Below, in pieces: positions 1 to 11,252 of a stretch of 64,000 nt of DNA. The DNA lies in the NCBI GenBank assembly GCA_001986395.2, contig MQVO02000002.1, positions 1,860,001 to 1,924,000 of the forward strand. Reading direction: 5' to 3'. Made by a program: the position numbers and the translations under genes. Each line of letters starts with the position of its first letter. Positions within the stretch are counted from its first letter, which is position 1. The DNA comes from Irpex lacteus (lineage: Eukaryota; Basidiomycota; Agaricomycetes; Polyporales; Irpicaceae). Below the pieces are notes generated by a model, which saw only the letters and a list, made by a program, of their open reading frames with translations, made no database searches and had not been told where the DNA came from.

Positions 1-1991
1 TGCAACTCAATTATTGAGGCAGACAATACTGATTACACCGCTATGCGGTGAACGTGCCTGATTCTGTAGTAAAGAAAGAAGATGAACAGATGTCAGTAAT
101 ATGCGGCGTCCACGCTATAACGTGTTCTCACCGTACACAGCACTTTTAGTACGCGGAGGTCGCTTTACCCATCTAAGCAGGTTAGGAGTCAGGGCACGAC
201 GAAGAAGTTCATTCAAAACGAAGCAAGTAGCGATATCTCGCCCCACATTTATTATGACAAGCGTGTAGTTCTGAGCGATGCATTGGCCTTCGTCGACTCG
301 TCCACCGGGATAGGGTTCAGTGCAGCACACCCTATTGCCTACACGCCCATGGCCCATGCCCGTTACTAGTCCCTAGATGCAGCTGCTCTATGCAGGGTCA
401 GCCTTTCTTCATGGAATACGAGCATAGAGCAAAAATAATAGATCAGCGCGCACCGCAAGGGCAAAGACCGACCCGTTACGTGTCGTTGTCACGTGAAGTA
501 GACATACGATGCGTATGTAAGACGAACTCCTTCGTAAGATATGATAAAGCTGGTTGGATGTCTGTGGAGCAGAGTATAGTCAATGTAGGTACAAACTATC
601 TGGAGACGGAGAACACTTGGGTGCGTACCGCCAGCTCAGAGCTCACACCTTTTCGCGCTTCACGGCTCGTCACACGTGTAGTGGCACTTGATCGCGTGAG
701 AGCGTCAACAGACTGAAAACTTGGCTGAGATACGCTTGAGATAGCGACTATGCAGCCTTGGGCCGTGAACTTGAACATTTTCGGACCGCCGCGTGGGATT
801 TTTAGGGCGAATCACTGATATATACTGCAAACAGAAGTTATCGTGTCAATTCGTAATCAACATAAAGGAATTTAACCCGTACCGACTCATTCTTTTGGAG
901 CGGTAAGCTTCTGCCAGGGCCAGTCCTTCGCTTCGGCCGGCTTACTTATACGGGATATGACCGATCTATACGGTCACCACTTAGATGTACTGCACCTGTT
1001 AAAGATATGGAGAGTAGGCAGGCTGCCAACGATATCCTACCCGCTCGACGATCACGGACCAAAATCATATTCGACTTGTTTGGCCTTCGTCGCAGTATCA
1101 TCCGGCTTGCTTCTCCGTACGACAAAATACTATATTGTCTGCTCTCAGTGAAGAGACAGCATGAGAGTATGCAATACTGCGAATTGTCAGTCAGTGGAGT
1201 ACAATGATACGGCGACATAAATAATATGCGGCACGTACCCTAAGTTGACGAATGGATTATCGTTCTACAACTTGATATGATACAGGGCTAAAGTAATAGC
1301 TCGAGGACTCCGACATTCAGGACGAAGCGATGGCTGAGACTCGTCCACGCTACTGTATCTTCGTGCCTCAGAGCAGAGAGTGATTATATTTCCAAATCCA
1401 TAATAGACAGAGTAATTTGATCTACCAAATGGTCTAATGTTTGTGTGTTAGAATCTGGCAAGCAAGCCACAATATTGTAATGAAGAATCGGTGAACTGAC
1501 TAGGACAGCCTGCCCATAAGACGACCCTGGACTCTAGAGCTTTCATTGATAATTGGGCCTCATATAGCGACATAAGTACTATATCATCCTTCGTCACGGC
1601 GACGAAATGGATGAGGGTCATATGTGAAATTTACTGTCAGTCAAGATGTGAAGTAGTCGAGGTGATAAGTACGGCGACAAAAGTACGTACCTTTTACTCG
1701 TTGTCATTCTACAGCTGGTTCGATGTTGGAGCCATATCTGTCACTTGGTATACTTAGCTATTTGTGTTTCTCGCTTTTCGCCTTCAGACATCTGAAACTG
1801 TCCATCGATTATGTGGTGTCGTTCAAGTTCGAATTCAAGTTTGACGGCGGTGGCCGGCGCCTCATAGTGACTTGAGCTGTGACAAGCGCGTTACACTCGC
1901 GTTACCCGCGCTAAACGCGTTGTGTCACGCACTTTGTCTTCGTCACTCGTCTGTTTCTCTCACCTCCTCCCGTTCCACGTCCACCGCCACC
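1..1991. other. region without recognisable gene
   Basis: Only short open frames with no family resemblance and no convincing chain of splice sites are visible on either strand. The last ~130 bases lead into the PCNA start. I see no repeat or RNA gene here. Confidence 0.5.
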
Positions 1992-3668
1992 ATGCTCGAA
2001 GCAAAACTCTCAGAGGCCGCCATTCTCAAGCGTCTTCTCGATGGTCAGTTCCATTCTAAACATACCATATCATATCCGTTTTCGGACACACGTTATGTTC
2101 AATTCTTTCATGCGTGTCCGACGCGTCGTGTCGCCTCCTCGGCTCTACACATGCTTACAAGTCCTTCTCTCCAGCTATCAAAGAACTCGTCACAGATGCC
2201 AACTTTGAGTGTAACGAAGAGGGCATCGTACGTCCCGTTCTCATCCTACCAGACTGCACCTTGCTCACCCAGATTTTCTGCCATGCCATGCCACAGACCC
2301 TCCAGGCCATGGACAACTCCCACGTCGCACTCGTCGCCGTAAAGCTCGAGTCGACTGGCTTTAAGAAATACAGGTGCGTTTCACGCAGATTCTGATGCAG
2401 GAATGGTTTCGTGACTTTTTGTCTTGCTCTTTCAAGATGCGACCGGCCAATGCCACTCGGTGTCAACCTCACCTCCCTCACCAAAGTCCTCAAGTGCGCC
2501 AAAGACGACGACACGTGCACACTCAAAGCCAGTGATGACGGAGATATCCTGAGCTTTACCTACGAGGCGAGGAGTGCGTGCCACGCGTCTTTCTTTCACC
2601 AGTATTTCATGTTGACGTTGCTCGACTCATGAATGTAGACACCGACCGTCTGGCAGAGTACGAGCTCAAGCTGATGGACATCGACTCTGACACGCTCGGC
2701 ATACCCGAGACGGAATACGACGCCCGCGTCACGATGCCCTCCTCCGAGTTCGGACGTATCGTCAGAGACCTGAGCATGCTCGGTACTTACCCTCCCTCCT
2801 CCTTCCTCATCCTCGCTAATCCACGCCTTTATTTCATTTCACAGGCGAGTCAGTACGCATCGAAGTCTCCAAAGAAGGCGTCCGTTTCGCCTCAGAAGGC
2901 GAAGCAGCAAACGGCTCCGTCCTCCTCAAATCCACCGAAGCACCCGGCGGCGGGTCCATCAAAGTCAAAAAGGAGAAGACCGAGGACGACGACGAGGAGG
3001 AACCCGAAGTCGTCGACGTTGACGAAGACGAAGACGAGGAAGACGAGGACGGTGACAAGAAGAAGAAGAAGAAGGCAGTGAAGAAGGAGAAGGTGAAGAA
3101 GGAGAAGACGGATGGGGAGGATGTGGATATGGAGGAGGGTGATGGGGATGATGATGGGGAGTTTAAAGCTGAGGACGCAGAAGACGAAGATGGGGAGGAG
3201 GAGCAAGACGACGAGGAGTCGGATGGGAAGAAGAGGAAGCGGTCTAGCAAGGTGCGCTCCTTACACACCCAGTCATATTTCTCTTCTCATATAACTAAAA
3301 TCCTATAGGCCGCCGGCAAACCCGCCAAAAAAGCCAAGAAGTCTTCCCAGAAGAAAAAGAAAGGCGGCGCGGAGGAGGAGGATGAGGAGGAAGACGACCT
3401 GCCGGAGAACGCTGTGCGGATCGAGCTGAACTCGCATGTGAACTTGACGTTCTCGCTCAAGTATCTTGTTAATTTTTCGAAGAGTGCGAGTTTGAGTGGG
3501 GTTGTGCAGTTGATGATGAGTAATGATGTGCCGTTGTTGGTGAGTCTTTCGTTCGAGTTTGGGTGGTTTGAATGTGAATTGTGGGCTGACAGAGGCACGT
3601 AGGTCTCGTACGAGTTCGGACAAGGCCACATCCACTACTACCTCGCGCCCAAGATCGGCGACGACTAA
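1992..3668 (+). CDS. PCNA: PCNA, DNA sliding clamp with large acidic/lysine-rich insertion
   Basis: Proliferating cell nuclear antigen, the homotrimeric ring that tethers DNA polymerase delta/epsilon and repair factors to DNA in the nucleus. Eight exons: 1992-2043, 2175-2227, 2297-2373, 2437-2573, 2639-2782, 2845-3251, 3309-3539, 3603-3668; they sum to 1167 nt, giving 388 aa. The start [18 protein letters not shown], the core [11 protein letters not shown], the central [27 protein letters not shown], and the C-terminal YYLAPKI are all PCNA hallmarks. The ATG sits in a strong Kozak context (CCACC before ATG). Family members are usually about 260 aa. The extra ~125-130 residues lie in one place, in the second half after GSVLL and before NAVRIELN, and are runs of D/E and K. 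The exon 2/3 intron (2228-2296) is 69 nt and open in frame, so a retained form would also translate. Confidence 0.95.
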
Positions 3669-4255
3669 TCTAATCCCAAGGCCCATCGGTTATCTCTTAA
3701 ATCAAACCTCGTCGTGTCGTGTCGTCTTTGTTTTCTCTTTCGCTTGCTACTCGCATATACGTTCCATGTTTGTGAAATGTACATACCATAAGCATCAGGT
3801 TTATTACATGGCTTTGTCTTTGAGGCTTTCATTAGTACTCTTTACGTCCGGGGACGGGGAATAGTTGAGCAGGTAGGATGCGATAGAAGCCGTTAAGCAG
3901 TTGGAGTCCGGATGATGGTAGGGGTATATACGATTACGTATACAGATACATAAAATGCAGGTAAGGGCAAAAATATACATGCGAGAGCTGATTTATCAAG
4001 ATGCGGGTGCGTAAATGAGAATGTGAAAGTTGTGTAATAATGTGTGCGTGCGTAGCGTAGTGTGCGATACAGCGAGGAAGGCTCTTCAAGGGAATGCATA
4101 CCCTCTATTCTCCCAATCTCGGCCTTCTCATCCACCGCGTCCGGCCTCCGATTTCCCCCTCCCGTCTCTCACTAAGTCCCTCCATCTACAGTCCCGCAAG
4201 CAAAGAGGTGCATGCCTCGAAGGGGCAGCGAGCAGAAGCAGCGAATTGGTTCATG
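3669..4255. other. intergenic, 3' flank of PCNA; MFS-relic-like segment
   Basis: Holds the PCNA 3' untranslated region and, around 3940-4150, a stretch (gcgtgcgtagcgta, then tctcccaatctcggccttctc) resembling the 3' end and downstream flank of the MFS gene at 11.0-11.3 kb. No gene is called. Confidence 0.4.
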
Positions 4256-5143
4256 CTAGTTGCTCTCCCCGATGTCTACATTGACGCAATCATCACTGCA
4301 GTCGTCCACGTCGTCGTCCACGGCTTCGTTACGCCCGCATAACTCCAGCTCATGCGAGTGCTTCTCGAGAACGACGTTAGGTGATTCGCTATCCAGCGAC
4401 CGTCGAGAGTTGTTACCGAACGCGTATTGGTACCAACCTCCCGCGTGGAACGATGAGGTAGGAGTTTCGAGACATGATTGGCTGCTTAGTTGGGAGTCGA
4501 TGCTCAACCTGCGGGAAGGTGCACGTGAAGGTAGGCTTTTGCTGGTATAGGAATGGTTGACAGTTTGTGGTGGTTAATCCAAACCGCACCGACGTGGGGA
4601 TGGGTGTGAATCGACTGTATAGTCTGGAGTAGGGAGGAACCGCTCGACGTGGATGAGGCTTTCACAGGGCATTGATACGTGACCGAACGTTTCAACCGGT
4701 GGTTGCTCGGTGAAAGTCTGCGGTGGCGAGAGGGTATTGTCATTCGTTTGAACTTCCTTATCCGCGTATGCATGATCTGGAAGCTCTAGCAACTCGGATT
4801 CAGCCTCAGGGACTGTGGGGATGTCCTGAGATGGAAGTCACATATAACAAAGGACGTCAGCTCTATGTTTAAATAACAAATCTCTCTCACGACTGACCTC
4901 GGAAGAAACTTCCGCGTTGACGTTCGTCCTCCAAACCGGCGTCGCACCAGCGGTCTTCCTCCTCGGAAGGCGAAGGCCTGCAGGGACGGCGGAGGGGAAG
5001 TTGGTGTGAGGTCTCCATATGCATGCTGCAGGCTTCTCAGAGAGACGGGGTTCGCGGGATATCCATTCGTTCTTGGCTTTATTCCAGATGGAGACGGCTT
5101 TCTTGAAGACGGCGCGGGAGTACTTGAACGGTTTATGGGGCAT
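4256..5143 (-). CDS. hypothetical protein, three exons
   Basis: Not recognised. Exons 5143-4898, 4825-4590 and 4508-4256 join in frame (735 nt, 244 aa) through GT-AG introns of 72 and 81 nt. The N-terminus MPHKPFKYSRAVFKKAV is basic; the middle is polar with Pro/Ser/Thr; the C-terminal third ends in an acidic tail (AVDDDVDDCSDDC). No signal peptide, membrane segment or catalytic motif is visible. The ATG chosen is the first in the open frame; an upstream non-coding or short coding exon cannot be excluded. It may be a nuclear or scaffold protein but nothing shows this. Confidence 0.55.
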
Positions 5144-5810
5144 GTTGTCGACGGTCGATCAAGGCGTCAGCTTGTGACTCGTGGGGTATATAGGCGGATG
5201 TAGATTCGTGTTATGAGAGGAAGGAGCTGAACGTACTATGCGGATGAGACTTGACGTGGTACGCCACATCTTTATACACCCCATCCGGACGAGATTTCGC
5301 TCGCCACACCGTGAGTATAATTGCTCAGGCTAGCGGATATGTTCATCTGTTTATTCTGTAAGCACAATGAACAGCCAGATATCACAGCTTCATCCACGTT
5401 ACCTTGTATTAGAATGTATTGCTGGTACCGCTGAGTGGTAGGGCGGCGACGAATCGAGAAAGTCCTTGTTGTGTGTTTTAAATGCAACTGCGATAACTTG
5501 GATCTTTCAACCAGATCAGTACCTGTCCGAGTCTCAGAGAACACACGGAGACAATTGTCAAGCACTTGCAGAGCCGAGCCAATGACATGTCTACCAGCTT
5601 CATAAGTGCAAGTCATGGTAGATGACAGTAGGTTAATTGTGTTCACTTCGGTGTGGCGAACTTGAAAGCCGCGAAAGCGGCGAAACAGTCCGAGAGCCAC
5701 AACCCTTGAGCGCTTCGCGATCGAGCTTGGATTGCCGTGACAAGCTTATGTAATCAGCCCTTTCGTCACCTCACTGAGCGCCCGCGGCCGCGAGCCGCAT
5801 ACACTTCAAG
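5144..5810. other. intergenic
   Basis: Upstream flank of the minus-strand hypothetical gene. A 142-codon open frame on the minus strand (5700-5272) has no protein-like composition or homology that I recognise and is not called. Confidence 0.4.
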
Positions 5811-5813
5811 TAG

Positions 5814-6087
5814 CACTGCGTATCTGCCAATATTTTCTCTCGAAGAAAATGTGAAGAAAGGAGAGGGAGTAAGGATGCCTTTGACATCACCTTTTTCCGA
5901 AGAGAAAATCACGTCTTTTCCTTTCACTTTCCCATACATTTTCCCTAGATTCCCTTTGTTCCCTTTGTTCGTTTCATTCCTTTTCGCAGAACTTTGTGCA
6001 CAGAAAAAAGGTGATAAGAAAGGCAGCATTTGGCACTTCATTTTCGCTACATTTTCTCAGGAATAAAATTATGGCAGATGCGCAGTG
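5814..6087. mobile_element. MITE, CACTG-terminal inverted repeats, 3-bp TAG target duplication
   Basis: A 274-bp element. The left end begins CACTGCGTATCTGCCA and the right end is the inverted form TGGCAGATGCGCAGTG (one mismatch in 16). The similarity extends inward over a GAGAAAATG-type motif on both sides. It is flanked by TAG at 5811-5813 and 6088-6090. Ends of CACT(A/G) with a 3-bp duplication are the signature of CACTA (CMC) DNA transposons. No transposase is encoded, so this is a non-autonomous copy. A second copy with the same terminal CACTGCGTA and the same TAG duplication lies at 59262-59541. Confidence 0.85.
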
Positions 6088-7474
6088 TAGGAAACTTGAA
6101 CTTCCTCAATCGCGTACGGCCATGCTGTGAGTCGCGCAGAACAGCTCACTTACTTTTCTACTCATAAGCTCCTACAGAGACTGGTCAATTTTGGTACCAC
6201 ACAACACGACTATCGTTGTACTTGTGGACATGGCTCTGACTCGGTCTCGGACGGCCTGAATGTGGGCAACGCGAGCACAGCGCTGTCTCTCTACGACCAT
6301 AAGTATGCTGACCTTCGAACTCTAATGCGGATATATATGGGGTCACAAACTCTCTCTGATATCGGTTTTTTTTATCAACAGATATGAGGCAATATGCGAA
6401 AACGGGCTACAGTAGTGATGATACAACTGTTATCATGGTCATGGATGCAAGTGAACGAGAACCAAGTGCTTTCTGGTATCAGAATCAGCCTCAAATCTCG
6501 TACCTATGGGTCTAACTCACTTGCTAGACGAGCTCGTACGGTATCACTACAAAGGCGCTCACACTCGTACATCCCCGTCCTCTGTTCGTTCTTCGTTCGA
6601 TCCAGGCCTATGTCATTGACTAGTAAATTAGTGACCTGTTCAAGGTTTCAGAACAGGTAAGTACCTCACTGTCACTCGTAGTATGCTGGAGTACTCATAT
6701 CGCAGACCGACTGACATCGTCGTTCCTCTCTTTCAGCTATAGAGCGTCAAGAGTCTACCTTTGGAAAGTACGTCATCGACCACACGCGGTCTGCCTGTCT
6801 GTACGTACGCGATATAACTCTAACAGTGAGTGGGAACGCCGCTGGTCAAGGAGAATGAGATGGTCGGCGATGTCGAGATACCAGTGATCATCGTGGACCA
6901 AAATGGGCTCGCTGTTAATCGATAGACGAATCGTCGTCCCTCGAGAGAGGAAGTGATTGCCAGTGAGGCCAGTCGCGTATGGTATCACTTACTTGTGACT
7001 AACGGCTTACCCAGCCCTCTGACAATTCGTCTTTTCAGACTACCGGCGATCGACTTGAAGCCGACCGTGCGCGAACCCTGCTCCAAGTCACTTGCATCAT
7101 GATGTACTTACACGGATCCCTGGAAAGGGATCATTCCTACGTTCTGTATCGCAGATCCTGATCTGCACGTTATGGGGCTTCGTTATTGACATGTAGGGAA
7201 ACACGTAGATCTATTCAACCCGCGAGCAAGCAATCTCCGTGAGCTTGGTTCGTCACTATGTACACGTTTCCCAACGCAACGCACCCTTCTAGAACTTGAA
7301 GTCAGCGATAAATGTGTCGAGAAGTCTCTGTAGGCATGCCCAAGCCTGCATCCCTTGCACTCTCATTGATATCTGGCTTAGATTTAAGGTGCGGCCCTTG
7401 GTCCTCACCGCGCTGTATAGTTCACTCCGCACTTCCTCGAGTCCGTCGCAGAACTGTGACACAGCGCACTTCGA
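6088..7474. other. degenerate accessory region
   Basis: Short open frames on both strands (for example 6394-6660 plus, 6988-6773 minus) look partly protein-like, but no intron chain or family could be established. It probably holds relics of accessory genes. Confidence 0.35.
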
Positions 7475-8058
7475 TTGCCATGTCTTTCCGCACGTATATA
7501 TTCGTATTATCGCATACACCAGAACCCAATCGCTTACTACGTATACATTCGTACTACCCTAGCATGCCGTGACGTACCGGCGTCGAGTGCCAAATCTAAC
7601 ATCACACCATCCGCCACGGTGAAAGTCTTCTACTATGCGCTGGAGTCAGCATGCAACCTAGGCCGTGTCGAAATTGATCTCAACGCAGACGTTTACGACC
7701 TCCTCCGCAAGATACGCGACGATATTTCAAGTTATTGGAGCGCCGGGGTACCAGCTACGAAATGGAACCTCGAACTCTACAAAGCAAGTGTCAGTTTGTA
7801 ATTTCACGCGCTGTGCCGCTGGTCGTTGCCTCATTTTAACACTGTATTCCCGTTGCCTGTTAGGTTGATAAGGAGCTGTTCAAGCTGGAAATACCCTCTT
7901 TGAACGCAATTGTAAAAGGCCACGTAAGCCGCTGGAATGAAAGAGGGCCTGACGAGTTCAAGCACCTGCCAGCAATAGACAAAGTTGCAGACGTTCTCAG
8001 CGGCGGAGAGATGGTGCTGTGCGTCGTCGTCAAATGTTTGTGGACTGCCGGTGAGTGA
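7475..8058 (+). CDS. Crinkler-like N-terminal (ubiquitin-fold) domain protein, copy 1
   Basis: Exon 1 ends at 7783 and exon 2 runs 7864-8058. The conserved part reads TVKVFYYALES, GRVEIDLNADVYDLLRKIRDDI, LELYK, then after the intron VDKELFKLEIPSL and KVADVLSGGEMVLCVVV. This order (beta strands, D-L-x-K helix, L-x-L-[YW]-K-V, then a late hydrophobic strand) matches the Crinkler/CRN N-terminal domain found in many basidiomycete proteins. The protein stops where CRN proteins usually begin their effector domain, so it is a stand-alone domain. The intron begins GCAAGT (GC-AG type). The two sister copies start at ATGGC(C/A)-ACG/ACC; here that codon is altered, so the start (7475 is the first in-frame ATG) is uncertain. 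Confidence 0.5.
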
Positions 8059-8903
8059 CCCCTCATACCCACATGCCTGAGATTGAATTCTCCTCGTGTG
8101 TCTAAGATTTATAAGCTGCTGCTGGTCGTAAATAAGGTGCAAGGGCGGCCCCGGCGCCAAGCTGGGGCTTCATCGCCTTGGAGTTCCTGTAGGCTGTTAT
8201 GCTATAGCTCCACCTAGTCTCATTGATGATGGATGTAAATGAGACTCTGGTATGCCAAAATGCAACGTCGGGTACATGCAAACCGATACAGTAGACCGTC
8301 GATATTTGCGCTTGAGACGGACTCGTTGGTCGACGTGGGTACTACGTAGCACTCTTGGCTCTCGAAGACTATGCAGGAGATGAGAAATGATGACAGAGGC
8401 TATCCGAATCCGAGATGCATCGCGAAGAGTGTCAAACGATAAGGGCGGTGTGATAGGAAGACCATGACGTTAAGCAGATAGAGTCAAGTGGTGATACAAA
8501 TACATACAGATGAAGGAAGATATACGGACACAGATATGTTGAGAAGAGGCCATGTGCGAGAGACGAAGATATGAAAGATGCAGAATCATACAATCCGGTA
8601 CAAGGTTGATGCGTGCGTGCGTACGCAGGTAAATGAGCGTGTCGTGTGGTGGGCGGTACAGAGGCAAAGGCTCAAACACTCCTCTCAACCCTGTCCTCCC
8701 CCGTCTTCTCCTCAAACCTCTCAACCTCAGCCTTCTCATTTACTTTCCACCTCCGACGAGTCTGAGTCGACCCACAATACGACAATTCACGAAAATTCCA
8801 GGGCACTGAATTTATCTACCACCGGCAATAGCTTCTCAATCTTAGGTAGACGATGATAATTCGTTTTCCGTCAATTCATGTGGTGTCTCTCGGTGTGAAA
8901 TCA
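8059..8903. other. intergenic with relic of an MFS gene 3' end
   Basis: 8470-8760 resembles 11030-11310, the 3' end and flank of the MFS transporter: atacatacagatg, gcgagagacgaag, gcgtgcgta and the run ctcctcccccg..cttctcct occur in the same order. No intact gene is present. Confidence 0.4.
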
Positions 8904-9347
8904 CTAACCATCAGTTGATAAACGTTCGACGTTGCAGACGGCGACGTTCAACACCGTTTCTCCGTTGCTGAGACATTCCGCAACTCTTCTGGCTACTGGG
9001 AGGTTCTTGAACTCGTGCCAAGTCCCGCCTCGCGCTTTCAGTTGCCTCAGGTAGCGTGTTACGACTGAGTCTACAGTAAACAGGTCCTATTTGAACAAGT
9101 CCTTCTGAACCTACAGATGAGCCACGAGCATACCATGAGAGTGAGGCTCTGCGTGATAACAATGCGCACAACTCACCTTGTAGAGTGCGAGGTTCAATTG
9201 ATTAGCGTGGACTTCGTCCCCCTGAGTTGCGATATCGTCACATATTGCACGGAGGAGGTCGTACACTTCGATATTTGGATCGATTTCGATGCGGCCTATG
9301 TTGCTCTGTGACTCTGCGACGAAGTAGAAGACTTTCACCGTGGCCAT
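8904..9347 (-). pseudogene. Crinkler-like N-terminal domain gene, copy 2, nonsense mutation
   Basis: Exon 1 (9347-9177) starts MATVKVFYFVAESQSNIG and ends LALYK before a GTGAGT donor. Exon 2 starts at 9110 after CTGTAG with VQKDLFK and is then cut by an in-frame TAG. Beyond it the frame stays open, with the family sequence EFKNLPVARRVAECLSNG and a terminal stop near 8904. It is therefore a recent pseudogene, or truncated at about 64 aa. Same domain as the copies at 7.5 and 16.8 kb, on the opposite strand. Confidence 0.65.
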
Positions 9348-11252
9348 GGAGGACGGTGTTGAACGCGGCTCAACGTTGAAGGTGAAAGTCGACGCTACTG
9401 GAGTGGGATGTATGTATATAGTACTAAGGCATTGAGCTCTGGCGGGAATGACAGTGTGAGAATAGACATGCGGAAGGAGGCCCGAAGAATACAGGATAAC
9501 GGAAATGTGGCAGATCGCAGCAGTGCGTCGAGTTAGAGTCGGAGTGGCGTGATACGAACCATACTATATACTATAGTGTGATGCGTAGTTGGGGCAATTA
9601 CCGCCCCTCAAATCCGACCCAGATGGTTGCGAGAGTTACTCACAGTGACGAACCGAGCTCATGGTGATCGCTGTCGAATCCTGTTCACTATGGTGGTATC
9701 GCCTCGCCGCCTTTAACTTCGGTATCGATCTGCGACGTACACGTGAGTCGATACGCACTCACTTTAGAGTTATAAGACGTACATGCATTGCACCCCACGG
9801 GGCAGGTGACGCACCTGCTGATACGTCGTCTATTGAACCCTAAAGGACGATCAGGTACCACTGGCGTCCTTACCTCTCCTCGAGTATTCAGCAGCCTACC
9901 ATATGGTGGTCTTATGCTACAAGGCGCGAGCAAGATACACGTCAAGGAAGAATACAAAACGAATTGAACGAGGACCATCACGTAGGTACCTTGGCTGGGC
10001 ACGTGAGTGCTATCGATAATAGTACACTGTACTGTTACGGTATACGCACTATACACCGGCACCGAACGAAAAACGAAGACCGAAGACACAAAAGCAGTGA
10101 CATCCTGATGTATCACGGCTATTGACCCTTCGTACGTCGCAGATTTATGGTGTGCCATATACATATACCGCACAACGCTTCGAGGATCGATTGAATCCTG
10201 CGTGTGAGTGCTCTGTATGACCTGTCAGCGTAGGGCGAGAGAGCGATGAAACGAGCATGAACATAGCGGATTACCAGCCTTGTCAGAAATTTGGTAACAG
10301 ACCTGTCTAGTGTCACCGTCGGCTGCTTGAGATTGAATGAACGAGGACTAGTAACAGTGAGAGCTCATCTTACGTGCACCACGTATGACGAGGGGGCCCG
10401 CTCTCTTACGCCCAACGGCGATTAGAATGTGTAGTATCTTGCCTTCGCGTAGAGTTAGAGAAAGGAGGGTCAAGAAGAACAGGATTGCGCGCATCCTCTA
10501 CTTCCTATGTAGTTACGTACGATTTTCTAGAATTCTCTGCGTCCAAACTAGACGATTGGACATCGCTGTGACTACTCACCTTGGCACTGTGCACCTTCCC
10601 TACATAGTCTTTCTCCATCCATTCAACCACGCACATCGATAGCTTCGGCACCGGAGAGCTCGGACCTGCCGACGGGAAAGTTTTCGAGGCGTTGACGAAT
10701 TTGACAAAGCAGAATGAAGTACGAGCGATTCGCGTGAGCCTTTTTGTCGTAGGTGTAGAGCTTTACGACATACGGGTGAGGTATGAGACGGCTTGTCGAA
10801 TTGCTGTTCTCGGCAGATGGAGGTTTTTGCATGTTTGTCAGTGCTGATTGCGTTTGGCGAGTACGTACGTATCAGGACGAAATTCGAGAGGAAAAGTTGG
10901 AGTCGACGATTATCACAGCAGCTTAGAGAATCAGAGAGAACCTAAGCGCGTGTAAGTATGGATTTCGGAACGAGGCAGAAGAGTACACACAGAGAGGAAC
11001 ATATATATGAAAGTGTTGCAAGTACTAGTACTAGTGGTTCAGATGATAAAGATACATACAGATGTAGGTAGAAATACAGATACAAACATACATGCGCATG
11101 CTAAAATGCGAGAGACGAAGTTGCGAAAGATGTTGATACGAAAGATGAAGCTGATGAAGTCGTAGCAGGTCATAGAAATGTGCGTGCGTAGCGTAGCGTG
11201 TTGAGTCGTGTGATGAGAGGTACGACAATTCAAGGAAGGAGGGAGGGAGGGA
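9348..11252. other. intergenic, relic fragment at 10632-10832
   Basis: No intact gene seen. The minus strand of 10832-10632 carries a fragment also found, inverted, at 15112-15350. The stretch 11030-11252 is the 3' flank of the MFS gene. Confidence 0.45.
10632..10832 (-). repeat. gene relic, inverted partner of 15112-15350
   Basis: On the minus strand this reads CCATCTGCCGAGAACAGC, PYVVKLYT-coding sequence, CTCGAAAACTTTCCCGTCG and GGTGCCGAAGCTATCGATGT. The plus strand at 15112-15350 carries the same blocks in the same order with substitutions and indels. Both look like decayed pieces of one unidentified coding sequence. Confidence 0.6.

Noticed and set aside
2834..3268. 144-codon serine-rich minus-strand frame opposite PCNA
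   Set aside because: It is the complement of the acidic PCNA exon 6 and is explained by GAG/GAC runs.
5272..5700. 142-codon minus-strand frame
   Set aside because: No splice context, domain or neighbour support; likely chance in a GC-moderate intergenic region.
5737..6066. 109-codon frame
   Set aside because: It lies across the MITE at 5814-6087 and has no protein-like composition.
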